The translations under genes and the position numbers were made by a program. Positions 1 to 10,500 of a stretch of DNA of 64,000 bases are shown here, piece by piece (positions within the stretch are counted from its first letter, which is position 1; each line of letters begins with the position of its first letter). Below the pieces are notes generated by a model that was given only the letters and a program-made list of their open reading frames with translations, was not told the origin of the DNA and did not search any database. Source of the DNA: CAXMMR01 sp963692975 (GTDB taxonomy: Bacteria > Pseudomonadota > Alphaproteobacteria > Acetobacterales > Acetobacteraceae); contig CAXMMR010000035.1 in NCBI GenBank assembly GCA_963692975.2, forward strand, positions 1 to 64,000. Direction: 5' to 3'.

Positions 1-714
1 GCGGGCATCGGCCGCGCGATCGCGCTTGGCCTTGCGCAGCACGGTCTCGACGTCGTGCTGAACGATATCGAGCGTCAGCGTGACGAGCTGGCGGCGGTCG
101 CCGGCGAGATCACCGCGCTCGGTCGTCGCGCCGTCACGCTCTACGCTGACGTCAGTGACGGCGCCGCCGTTCGCGCCATGGTGCAGACCGCGATCGCCGA
201 GGTCGGCCAGATCCATGCCGTCGTCAACAACGCCGGCATCCTGATCGCGAGCACCGTCGAGAGCCTGCAGGAGGCGCAGTGGGACGCGGTGATGGATGTC
301 AATGCAAAGGGCACGTTTCTCGTCGTGCAGGCATTGCTGCCGCACATGCGCGAGCACCGTTATGGGCGCATCGTCAACATCGCCTCGATCGGCGGCAAGC
401 ACGGCGCCCCGGAGCAGGCGCACTACTCGGCGAGCAAGGCCGCGGTGATGGGCTTCACCCGCGTGCTGGCGCAGGAGGTGGGCGTGCTTGGCATCACCGC
501 AAACTGCGTCTGCCCGGGCATTATTGTCACTGAGATGGGCCGCACCAACCTGGAGGTGAAGGAGATCGCCGACGCCTGGATCGCCAAGACGGCGCTCGGG
601 CGGCTTGGTCAGCCGGAGGACGTTGTCGGGCCGGTCTGCTTCCTCGCTTCGGATGCGTCCGCCTTCGTTACCGGTCAGTCGCTGAACGTCGACGGCGGCA
701 TCGTTCTGAGCTGA
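1..714 (+). CDS. Short-chain dehydrogenase/reductase, 5' end outside window
   Basis: NAD(P)-dependent oxidoreductase of the classical SDR family; substrate not identifiable. The frame is open from base 1, and the first codons already read AGIGRAIALG, the second half of the TGxxxGIG cofactor loop, so only about 10-15 residues lie upstream of the window. The NNAG motif, the catalytic Ser in NIASIG, the YSASK (YxxxK) pair and the usual C-terminal TGQSLNVDGG follow in order. A second SDR begins 18 bp downstream on the same strand, so the two are probably co-transcribed. The GTG at 55 is internal to the Rossmann fold and cannot be the true start. Confidence 0.9.
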   Translation, partial: AGIGRAIALGLAQHGLDVVLNDIERQRDELAAVAGEITALGRRAVTLYADVSDGAAVRAMVQTAIAEVGQIHAVVNNAGILIASTVESLQEAQWDAVMDVNAKGTFLVVQALLPHMREHRYGRIVNIASIGGKHGAPEQAHYSASKAAVMGFTRVLAQEVGVLGITANCVCPGIIVTEMGRTNLEVKEIADAWIAKTALGRLGQPEDVVGPVCFLASDASAFVTGQSLNVDGGIVLS

Positions 715-732
715 GATCAGGAGACGCGGCCG

Positions 733-1506
733 GTGTATCTGGAGAAGTTGCGGCTTGACGGCCGGGTTGCCGTTGTCACCGGCGGCGGCGGCGGCATCGG
801 GCTTGCCTGCGGCGTCGCGCTGGCCGAAGCGGGCGCTTGCGTCATCGTGGCCGACATCGACGCGGTGCTCGCCGAGCAAGGTGCGAGCGCGATTGCCGCT
901 GCCGGCGGCGATGCGCATGCCGTGCTGCTCGACGTCACCCGCACCGACAGCATCGTGGATGCTGTCGGCCAGGTTGTGGCTGACCACGGCAGGATCGACA
1001 TTCTGGTGTGCAATGCCGGGATCGTCGTCTCCGAGATCAAGGCGGAGGAGCTCGACGACGCGATATGGCTGCGGCACATGGACGTCAACCTGAACGGGGT
1101 GTTTCGCTGCTGTCGCGAGTTCGGGCGCGCCATGCTGGGACAGGGACGCGGCGCGATCGTCAACATAGGGTCGATGGCGGGCTCGATTGTCGTGCGCCCT
1201 CAGGAGCAGGCCGCCTACAACGCCTCTAAGGCGGGCGTGCACCATCTAACCCGCTCGCTTGCCGCCGAGTGGGCCGACCGCGGCGTGCGGGTGAATGCGG
1301 TCGCGCCGACCTACGTCGAGACGCCGCTGACGCGCTTTGGCATGGCCAAGCCGGCGCTCTATGACCAGTGGCTGGCCAACACGCCGATGCGCCGCGTCGG
1401 CCAGCCTGACGAGATTGCCTCGGTGGTTCACTTCCTCGCCTCCGACGCTGCGAGCCTGGTCACGGGCAGCATCGTCTATGCGGATGCCGGCTATACGCTC
1501 TGGTGA
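733..1506 (+). CDS. Short-chain dehydrogenase/reductase
   Basis: Classical SDR of 257 residues, normal length for the family. It starts at GTG 733, supported by AGGAGA at 719-724 with 8-base spacing. The cofactor loop reads TGGGGGIG near residues 16-23, then CNAG, the Ser of NIGSMAG, YNASK (YxxxK) and the C-terminal VTGSIVYADAG. It follows another SDR by 18 bp. Paired SDRs of this kind usually act in sugar, polyol or acid oxidation, but neither substrate can be read from the sequence. Fold and catalytic residues are seen; pathway is not known. Confidence 0.9.
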   Translation: MYLEKLRLDGRVAVVTGGGGGIGLACGVALAEAGACVIVADIDAVLAEQGASAIAAAGGDAHAVLLDVTRTDSIVDAVGQVVADHGRIDILVCNAGIVVSEIKAEELDDAIWLRHMDVNLNGVFRCCREFGRAMLGQGRGAIVNIGSMAGSIVVRPQEQAAYNASKAGVHHLTRSLAAEWADRGVRVNAVAPTYVETPLTRFGMAKPALYDQWLANTPMRRVGQPDEIASVVHFLASDAASLVTGSIVYADAGYTLW

Positions 1507-2572
1507 GACAACCGCGCCGGCGGCCTCGGAGCCGCTTTCGATCCGCAGACCGGCTTAAGCTGGATAGCAACCTGCGACGATCTCGTCGTGAGTGACCTTC
1601 CACTCGAGATCACAGTCGTGGACCTTTCTGGCAATAACGGCTGACTCTCCGGAGCCATCCGCCGCTTCGAAGCCGTTGACGACTGCGTCGTGGTGCATTG
1701 GGACGCTCCGTTGTGAACAGTCCCTTTCCGACTCCCATCCGCGAACCTGTAGTTGTGCCAAGGTGCGTTATGCAAGCCCACCGTCTTGCGCAACGACATC
1801 GACCAGGATTGACCTCGAGCCAGCTTGCCAGGTGCTTGTAAAACTCGGCGGTGATCGATCGAGCATGAAGCTTCTGCTCGCGCTCCACGATGTCCTGACA
1901 CGATATAATTTCAGACCGATCTCGGAAGCCTAGCTTGATCGAGTAGCCGCCTGGAAAGCTGTCTCGCTCGATCAAGGCCTAAAGCGAGAAGCTAGCGGCC
2001 CGCTCGTTCGTCGCGGCGGTCGTGCCGAGGCGCTGCCGTTCGACCGTCGCGGCCCATGAGGACTGACAGGGGCTGCCCTACTCCTGCCGGCAAGAGGCAT
2101 CTGAGGTGCAAAAACGAGAAGAAGACTGTGCATTCCGTGGGCGTCAGCTCGAAGCCGCTCACGGGCCCCTCTTTATCCCTCGGTTGCATAACTAGGTCTT
2201 GATTACCCGTTTGACGCGTATCATCTCAGACAGCAAAAGTGGCCGTCGTGGGTCGTAGATGCGGAGGGACGTGGTGACACGGCATCGTCTTCTGGGAGGG
2301 CTAATTTGCCTTAGCGACGGCGTAATCGAAGGCTGGGCGAATGGTGTCGAGCCTGACGCGCCGATGCTTTGTCGAGGGATGGCGCCTGCCGCCAAATCGT
2401 CGGCGCTCGCAAGGACGACACCCGCGAGCCGGCAGCGAAAGCGGAGCTTAGATTTCTTGAGCAGCCCCGCCTCGCTGCTAAGCTTGGGTCTAACGATTCT
2501 GTCGACCGTGGCGAGCCGCGGCAAGAGGTGTGGCCGTGATGCTTAGACGGTCTCATATGATGCAAGTGCGTG
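1507..2572. other. Gene-poor stretch, possible remnants
   Basis: No convincing gene. Short open stretches occur on the minus strand (1610-1975 and 1555-1761, different frames). The first begins MIERDSFPGGYSIKLGFRDR and looks protein-like for about 55 residues before turning into arginine-rich shadow sequence, so a decayed gene is possible. I could not assign it to a family. No RNA gene or clear inverted repeat was seen. Confidence 0.45.
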
Positions 2573-3160
2573 TCACCCTCTCACGCGATGGACGTACCTC
2601 CTTGGCGCCGGCCTAGCGATGCTATCCGTAGCGTAGGTCAGAATTTGGTCCGCCCAGTTAACAATATCGACATCAGCAAAACCGGTCCGCAAGTCCGCGT
2701 GGTTTGCCATGACCATCAAACCGGCAGCGATGTCGTTGCGGTAGCGGCTATCGATGGCCGTGCCGGCGCGGAAGGTCGCCGACAAGACTTGCTGATTGCA
2801 TTGGAGAAGCAAAATCATCCGTTGGCATTGGCCATTCTGATTGCCGATAGGCCGGCTGTCGGTTCCATCGTCAGGATAATCGGCCTGCTTCACATAGCTG
2901 CTGACATAGGCTTGGTATGGGCTGACGATCTGGTCGACGCGGCTGAACTGATAGCCTTGTATCTTGGAAGCGAGAGCCTTTTGCAACTTGTGAGCCAATA
3001 CCCTTGTAGCCTCGCGTTGAACATCAAGGTCGCAGCAGATGGCAAGCACCAATTGACCCTCAACATTACCGTGGCGTACTGAGGTTTGGGCGAAGACAGA
3101 ACGAAGTGGCGCTGATTGATTTGCTGCAGCGGCTTGGTGATACACTTGCTGCTCAAGCAC
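2573..3160 (-). CDS. Hypothetical protein of atypical composition
   Basis: 195 residues from GTG 3160, lying 9 bp after the stop of the LysR gene on the same strand. The reading is rich in Gln, Asn, Tyr and Asp and uses many A/T-ending codons, unlike the GC-rich neighbours, which suggests a transferred gene or old remnant. The opposite frame (2570-3082) is also open but has the composition of a shadow. There is no signal peptide, membrane segment or motif I recognise. The C-terminal segment reads FADVDIVNWADQILTYATDS. The ribosome site is weak (AAAGG just before the start). Real coding is only moderately likely. Confidence 0.4.
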   Translation of the reverse strand: MLEQQVYHQAAAANQSAPLRSVFAQTSVRHGNVEGQLVLAICCDLDVQREATRVLAHKLQKALASKIQGYQFSRVDQIVSPYQAYVSSYVKQADYPDDGTDSRPIGNQNGQCQRMILLLQCNQQVLSATFRAGTAIDSRYRNDIAAGLMVMANHADLRTGFADVDIVNWADQILTYATDSIARPAPRRYVHRVRG

Positions 3161-3169
3161 CGACGGCCT

Positions 3170-4108
3170 TTAGATGCAGTCTTTCGCCGCCGCCGTTTTC
3201 TCTCGCCAGGGCGTTGGTTCGATAGCCTGCACCAGCATATCTAGGAACGCTCGCAGCCTTGGCAGCGTCTGTCTTTCCGGCAGGTAGGTCGCATGGATGA
3301 TCGTGGCGTTATCGGATTGAAACTCGCCGAGTAGCGTCTTGAGGGCGCCGCTGCGGGTGAGCGGTAAGGCGATGGTCTCGCACAGGCGCATGATGCCGAA
3401 GCCGGCCAGGCAGAGCGCCAGCAGGTCGCGATTATGGCCGCTGCGAAGGTTGCCGGCGACCATGATCTGCTGATGAACACCTTTGATTTTGAACGGCCAG
3501 CTATCTTGCACGCCGGGCTCGGGTTGACTGAGAAGGCAATTATGATCACGCAGCATCTCGGGCACTTCAGGCCAGCCGCGGCGTTCGAGGTATGCCGGCG
3601 AGCCGACGATGAGGTGATGCAGTTCACAAAGCCGATCCGAGCGTAACATCGTGTCGCGTATCCGACCGGAATGGATGGCGATGTCGATGTTGTCTTCGGA
3701 CAGCTGCACCGGTTCATTCGAGAGCTGCAGGCTCAACCGGATGCCGGGGTTGTCGTCGAGAAAGCCGGGTACCAGTGGCACCAACAGGCTGGTGCCCAAA
3801 TCGGCGGGTGCGCTCACGCGCAGGTCGCCACTGGCCGCTGCGTGGCCAATCGATGCAAGCTGATCCGCCTGTTCGACGGCGTCGATGATCTGGCTGCTGG
3901 CCTGCAAGTAACGTTGGCCTTCCTCGGTGAGGCGTCGTCCACGCGTGGAGCGATGCAGGAGTTGCACGCCGAGCCGGGCCTCCAGCGCGGCGATGGTTCG
4001 GCTCACGAATGGCTGGCTGGCGCCCAGCGCGTGGGCTGCGGCGGTGAAGCCGCCATGGTCAAGCACAGCTTTGAACACCCGCATCTCAAGCAGCCGGTCG
4101 TCTTTCAT
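3170..4108 (-). CDS. LysR-family transcriptional regulator
   Basis: 312 residues, standard LTTR length. The N-terminal winged helix-turn-helix covers residues 1-65 (FTAAAHALGASQPFVSRTIA and RLGVQLLHRSTRGRRLTEEG). The rest is the periplasmic-binding-protein-like effector domain, with the typical LRVSAPADLG strand at about residue 95. It starts at ATG 4108. It resembles the CrgA/DmlR-type subgroup. The target is unknown: no divergent gene lies immediately upstream, so regulation of a neighbour cannot be inferred. Confidence 0.93.
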   Translation of the reverse strand: MKDDRLLEMRVFKAVLDHGGFTAAAHALGASQPFVSRTIAALEARLGVQLLHRSTRGRRLTEEGQRYLQASSQIIDAVEQADQLASIGHAAASGDLRVSAPADLGTSLLVPLVPGFLDDNPGIRLSLQLSNEPVQLSEDNIDIAIHSGRIRDTMLRSDRLCELHHLIVGSPAYLERRGWPEVPEMLRDHNCLLSQPEPGVQDSWPFKIKGVHQQIMVAGNLRSGHNRDLLALCLAGFGIMRLCETIALPLTRSGALKTLLGEFQSDNATIIHATYLPERQTLPRLRAFLDMLVQAIEPTPWREKTAAAKDCI

Positions 4109-4497
4109 AAATCTTCGTGCTCAATCATGAGACCGCTTGAGCGGCCTGGCTCACCTTCACCCTGTTATAACAGGACAGTACGTTCGCAGTTGCGAGATTC
4201 AATCCTGTTGCTGTGGAAAGCGCGTGGCTGAGGAGGCCGCGCATCAGGGCGTCAGCTGCTCCGAACGCTTGCACAGCACCTCGATCAGGCGCGCCGTGCC
4301 GGCGGGTGCCTCATCAGGCTGCGGCTTGCAGGGTGGAGGCGTGGCGAGCCCGTCGTCTCTGACCGGCTTGAGCGGCACAGGTCGATGGAGAGGGCTGCTC
4401 AGGCGGTCTTCTGTCGAACCGCGGTGGGTGAGGCGAGCCGGCGTCGGATGGTGGCTGTAGCTGCCTGGCAAGCGAGCTGAGGTAAGCAAGGAGAGGG

Positions 4498-4523
4498 ATG
4501 AAGGTCTACTTGCAGACCTTCAT
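4498..4523 (-). terminator. Hairpin downstream of the giant repeat gene
   Basis: Perfect 10-bp inverted repeat (ATGAAGGTCT / AGACCTTCAT) with a 6-base loop, 39 bases after the stop of the minus-strand giant gene. No strong T-run follows on the minus strand (CCCTCTCC), so it may be a weak intrinsic terminator or a 3' stability hairpin. The rest of 4109-4561 shows no gene. Confidence 0.5.
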
Positions 4524-4561
4524 TACTTGTTGCATGGAGTTGACGCTCTCTCGTCGTCGAG

Positions 4562-7500
4562 TCAGACGATCGAGTTGGCGGACAGGCTGCTGACGCCGAG
4601 CAGAGTGATCCGCGTGCCGTCCGTGAGTAGGACGTTGGTCGCACCACCGGCGCTGTTTTGCGAGGCCACACCGCTCGTGCCGCTGCCATAGCCGAACAGG
4701 GCTATCTGATCCTGGCCGACCTTGAAGCCGCTGATGACGTCGACACCACCTGAAACGCCCTTGACGAAGTCGTAAGCGTTCATGCCGGTGCCGCCGAAGA
4801 CGGTTGCCAGGCCGCTGCCGAACAGCGTCGTATCGTTGCCGCCACCCTGGATGGCGAGCATTGAGCCGCTGCCGGTTTCGAAAGTGTCATTGCCGGTGCC
4901 GCCATAGACCGTCTCTGTGCCGGCATTACCGATGAAGGTGTTGCTGCCGGCATGCCCGATCATCAGCGTGCGGCCTGTCGCATTGCCACTCAACGTGCTG
5001 CCGTTCACACCGCCATACAAGGTGTCGTTGCCGGTGCCGGCATAAAGCGTGTCCGCGCCTGGGCCTGCGACCAGCACGTCCGACGCGCTGCCGCTGCTGC
5101 CGTAGATCACGCTGCTGCCGTTGCCGCCATAGATCGTTGCGTTGCCTAGGCCGCCATAGGCGTCGTCGCCATCCGAGGTGACGAGCACGCTGCTGCCGAC
5201 GCCGCCGACCAGCGTGTCCGTGGCGCCGCCGAAGAGAACGGCCTGTCCGGTGCCGCCGCCATACAGGACGTTGTTCGCCTGGCCAATCAGCTCTGAGAAG
5301 CCGCCGCCGCCCACGAGCGTCTGGTTGGCGCCGCTGGCGAACAGCTGGTCGGAGCCGGAACCGGCGGCGAACAGGATGTCGCCGCTGCCGCCGCCGACGA
5401 GCGTGGTCAGGCCGCCGGTGGCAATCAGCACGTTGCCGCCATCGCTGCCGCCCTGCACGTAGCCGCCGGCGCTGCCGGCATACGCCTCTATCGTCCCGGT
5501 GGTGCCGAGAACCACTGTCTTGCCGGAACCGCCAACGACGGTGATCTGGCCGCTGCCGCCTGTGACCTTGAGCGAGTTGCCACTCGCGTCGGCGGCGGTG
5601 CTGGCGGCGATCAGGCTGCTGCCGCTGCCGGCCGCGATGGTGTCGTCGCCGCTGCTGGTGACGTAGGTCGTGTTGACAGGCATAACGCCATCGTAAAGAG
5701 AGATCGTGTTTGTCGAGCCGGCGTTGGTCTGAATACCACTCATGCCTTGCGCGTTTGGCGTGTCGATGGCGAGCGTCGCGCCGTTCGCCAGGACACTGAC
5801 GCTGGCTGTATTGACGGTTGTCGCCAGTTGAACCTGGCCGGTGACGGCTAGCGTGCCGGCGCCGGAGATTGCACCGGTCAGTCGCGTCGTTGCGCCGGTT
5901 CCTTCGACCAGGCTTTCCGAGCCACTCTGCAAGCTGACCGCGTTATCGACGACAACCGTGCCGGCCTGGCTGTTTGCGGCCACGCCGTCGAGCGTTCCGC
6001 CGGCAAGCGCAAGCGTGCCCACCACCGATGCCGTATTATCGAGCGACAGCGAGCCATTTTGCGCCAGCATCACGTCAGCGGCTTGCAGGCTGCCGCCATT
6101 GCTGAGCGCGACAAGACCGACATCGCCGCCGCCGACGCTCACCAGGCCGGATGTCGTCCAGTTCGCCCCGGAGCCCGAGACGCTTACCTGGCCGATGCCG
6201 ACGTCGCCAACCGAGCCGCTCCCTTCGCTAAGCGTGCCGTGCACGACAAGGCCGCCTGCGGTCAGGCCTCCAGTGGTGAATGCGCCGCCGATCACGACAC
6301 TGTCCGTGCCTGTGATCGAGGCGTCCGTGCTGAGCGTCAGCAGGCCGTCGGCAACCACACGCAGGCCGGCAGTCGCGCCGGGGAAAGTGTCGGCCCCGGT
6401 GGCCTGCAAACTAGCGGTCGAGGTGGTGAGCACGCCCGTCATGGTGACGGTGTCCCCCCGAACGACCACGCTTCCGGCAGCACCCTCGCTGCCGACCGTG
6501 TAAGGCGTCGTCGAGCCGGTGGCGAAGACGACGACGTCGCCCATGGTCGGCGCATTCGACGCGAGCTGTCCGTTGACGATGTAGTTGCTCGGGGTCGAGA
6601 CGGAGAAGCTGGAGGGCGACAGCCAATAGAAGATGTGCCCGACTTCAGCCGTGCCGTTGCCTTGCGTGTAGTTCAGTGTCGTGCCGCCGGTCGCGCTCTG
6701 TCGATTGGCATCAGTGACCGTGACGGAGAAGTTCGTCGTGCTTGCGTCGGTGTTGGTTGGCGTAAAGGCCAGCTCGGCGAGCTGGGTCGCCAGCGCGGCC
6801 GGCGACGTGGCCGTCAACGTGTAGGTGCCGGTGCCGGTCTTGCTGAGGCTCGAGCCGTAGAGCGCAAGAGTTCCGTTGGCGTCGCTTGCCAGGTTGCCGA
6901 CCAGCGTTGCTACGGTTGCAGTGATGCTGCCGTTGGCGCCTGCGTCGAACACCGCGATCTGGCCGAACGGCGATACGGTCGTCCCACCAGGGGCTGTTTC
7001 CGTGGACGGCAGCGCAGAGATCACCGGGCTTGATCCTGAGGCTTCCTGGCTGGAGTTGTTGAAGGACGTGATCGCCGTTGCGACCTGACCATTCTGGTTG
7101 GTCACAATGAGCGATAACGGTGTGGCGCTGTCGCCGCCGGACGGCGTGAAGATCAACGCCTGCAGCTCTGCGGTCAGCGCCGCCGGGCTTGTGGCGGCGA
7201 GCTCATACGTGCCGGCAGCCGTCTGGGTCAGACCCTTGCCGCTCAACGAGCCGTTGTCGTCGCTCAGTGCGTCGTTCGCGTAGGTCAGGATGGTTACGCT
7301 GTCGGACGCGCCGGGGCTGGCATCAGCTACCGTCGCTGAGCCGAATGGATGCGTGGAGGTGTTGCCGCTGTCATTCTCGCTATCCGGCAGGCCGTTGATG
7401 ACGGGACCGGCCGAGCTTGCTGCACCGACATCCAGGCTGGTAATGCCCACAGCTTCGCCGCCGGTCGTGTCGACGGCATCGAGCATGAAGGTTAAATTGC

Positions 7501-10500
7501 CGTCCGCGGTCGGCGTGAACGTGATGTCCTGCAGCTCGGCACTTATGGCTCCGGGACTGCCGTAGTCGAGCTCATAGAGGCCAGTGCCGATATGGCTAAG
7601 GCCTAGTCCGCTGAGGGTGCCGGGCGAGTCGCTAATCGCCATACCATCAAAAGTGCGGATGATGATCTTATCTCTAGCTCCGCTGCTGCCATCGGTGAGG
7701 TTGACCGAGCCGAACGGGTGCGTGACGACGCCGGTGCTGTCGTTCTGAGTGGCAGGCAACCCCGACAGGACGACCGCATTGTCGGCGCCGCTGGTGCTCT
7801 GACTGCTGTAATTAAGAGCTGTCGCACCAACCGTGCTGAGGCTGGCGCTATTGCTGACCTGCAGCATTAAATCGAAGCTGTCCTCAGCGGCGGGCGTGAA
7901 CACCAGCGCCTGCAGCTCGGCGGTCAGAACAGCCGGGCTGGTGGCATTGAGGGCGTAAAGGCCCGCGCCCGTATGGACGAGACCGGCGCCGCTCAGCGTG
8001 CCGGCGGCGTCGGAGTTGACGAAGTCATCGTTCGCCGTGCTGTCGTCGCTGGAGAGTCTGAGTTGTATGATGGCGCTATCGGAGGCGCCGGCGCTCGCGT
8101 CCGACACGGTCACGGCGCCGAACGGCGTCGTCGGGTTGAGATCGACGGCGTTCTCAGATGCGGCGAGACCGGAAATGACGGGCGTGCTAGTGCCTGCAGT
8201 GCTGGCGTTGCTGTAGGTCAGCTCAGTACCCGTTGAGGCTTGGTCACCAGCCTGGTTGACGACACTGAGGACGGCCCTTGTGGTCGTATCCTCAAGCGGC
8301 GTGAACGTCAGTGCCTGAAGCTCCGCCGTGAGCGCCTGTGGAGTGGCGGCAACAAGCCGATAGACGCCGGCGCTGGTCTCGGTCAGGCCGCTTCCGGTCA
8401 GCTGGCCGGATGCCCCGCTGGCCTCATTGTTGCTGTTAAACAGAGCGATGGTCGCGCTTTCGGACGCATTCGTGCTGGTGTCGATCACGTTGACCGAGCC
8501 GAACGGGTGCGTGCTGGCAGTCCCGATGACATTCTCGCTTGATGGCTGCCCGGAAATCAGCGGGGCGGCCGCGTAGGTGGTCATGGTGCCTGTGCTGGTG
8601 CCGGTGCCAGTGCCGGTGCTGGCGCCGGTGTAGCTGAAGTCGGTGCCGGCGGTTGCCGTCAACGACTCCTGGTTGGCAATGCGGAGGCCGATGTTAATGC
8701 TGCTGGAGGCAACGCCGGGCGCCGGGCTGAGCACCAACGCCTGCAGCTCGGCGGTCAGCGCGGTCGGGCTGGTTGCCGTCAGAGTGTAGACGCCCGTTGA
8801 CGTCTCATTGAGACCGGATCCGCTGAGCGAGCCGGCCGCATCGCTCGGCGCGCCATTGACGTCCAGCGTGATGGTGGCGCTATCGGCGGCGTTGGTGGTG
8901 GCGTCGGTGACCATTGTCGAGGCGAACGGGCTGATCGGTGCGGTGCCGCTATAGCTCTCGCCTGCCGGCAGGCCCGAAATCATTGGAGTTGCCGTGCCGG
9001 CAGAGCTTGAGGAGGTTGACGCGGGGGTGTCGCTCAGGTTGGTGGTGGTGGCGGCCTGTAGGCCGGCCTGGTTTGCGACGTCGAGGGCGATGCTGGTGCT
9101 GGTGGCGGCGGTGCCGGCGACGGGGGTGAAGACGAGGTTCTGCAGCTCGGCGGTCAGCGCGGCCGGGCTGGTGGCGGCGAGGGTGTAGACGCCGGGCGAG
9201 GTCTCGGTGAGGCCGGCGCCGCTGAGCGCGCCGTTGGCGTCGCTCGGGGCGTTGTTGACGTCGAGCGTGATGGTGGCGCTGTCGGCGGCGTTGGTGGTGG
9301 CGTCGCTGACGGTTGCGGAGCCGAACGGGTTGATCGTGGCGCCGCCGGTGGTGCTCTCGCTTGAGGCGATGCCGGCGATCATCGGCGCGGCCGTCGTGCC
9401 GGGATTGCTGGGCGCGGTGGCGGGGGTGTCGCTCAGGTTGGTGGTGGTGGCGGCCTGCAGGCCGGCTTGGTTTGCGACGTCGAGGGCGATGCTGGTGCTG
9501 GTGGCGGCGGTGCCGGCGACGGGGGTGAAGACGAGGTTCTGCAGCTCGGCGGTCAGCGCGGCCGGGCTGGTGGCGGCGAGGGTGTAGACGCCGGGCGAGG
9601 TCTCGGTGAGGCCGGATCCGCTGAGCGAGCCGTTGGCGTCGCTCGGGGCGTTGTCGGCGTCGAGCGTGATGGTGGCGCTGTCGGCGGCGTTGGTGGTGGC
9701 GTCGCTGACGGTTGCGGAGCCGAACGGGTTGATCGTGGCGCCGCCGGTGGTGCTCTCGCTTGAGGCGATGCCGGCGATCATCGGCGCGGCCGTCGTGCCG
9801 GGATTGCTGGGCGCGGTGGCGGGGGTGTCGCTCAGGTTGGTGGTGGTGGCGGCCTGTAGGCCGGCTTGGTTTGCGACGTCGAGGGCGATGCTGGTGCTGG
9901 TGGCGGCGGTGCCGGCGACGGGGGTGAAGACGAGGTTCTGCAGCTCGGCGGTCAGCGCGGCCGGGCTGGTGGCGGCGAGGGTGTAGACGCCGGGCGAGGT
10001 CTCGGTGAGGCCGGATCCGCTGAGCGCGCCGTTGGCGTCGCTCGGGGCGTTGTTGACGTCGAGCGTGATGGTGGCGCTGTCGGCGGCGTTGGTGGTGGCG
10101 TCGCTGACGGTTGCGGAGCCGAACGGGTTGATCGTGGCGCCGCCGGTGGTGCTCTCGCTCGAGGCGATGCCGGCGATCATCGGCGCGGCCGTCGTGCCGG
10201 GATTGCTGGGCGCGGTGGCGGGGGTGTCGCTCAGGTTGGTGGTGGTGGCGGCCTGTAGGCCGGCCTGGTTTGCGACGTCGAGGGCGATGCTGGTGCTGGT
10301 GGCGGCGGTGCCGGCGACGGGGGTGAAGACGAGGTTCTGCAGCTCGGCGGTCAGCGCGGCCGGGCTGGTGGCGGCGAGGGTGTAGACGCCGGGCGAGGTC
10401 TCGGTGAGGCCGGATCCGCTGAGCGAGCCGTTGGCGTCGCTCGGGGCGTTGTCGGCGTCGAGCGTGATGGTGGCGCTGTCGGCGGCGTTGGTGGTGGCGT

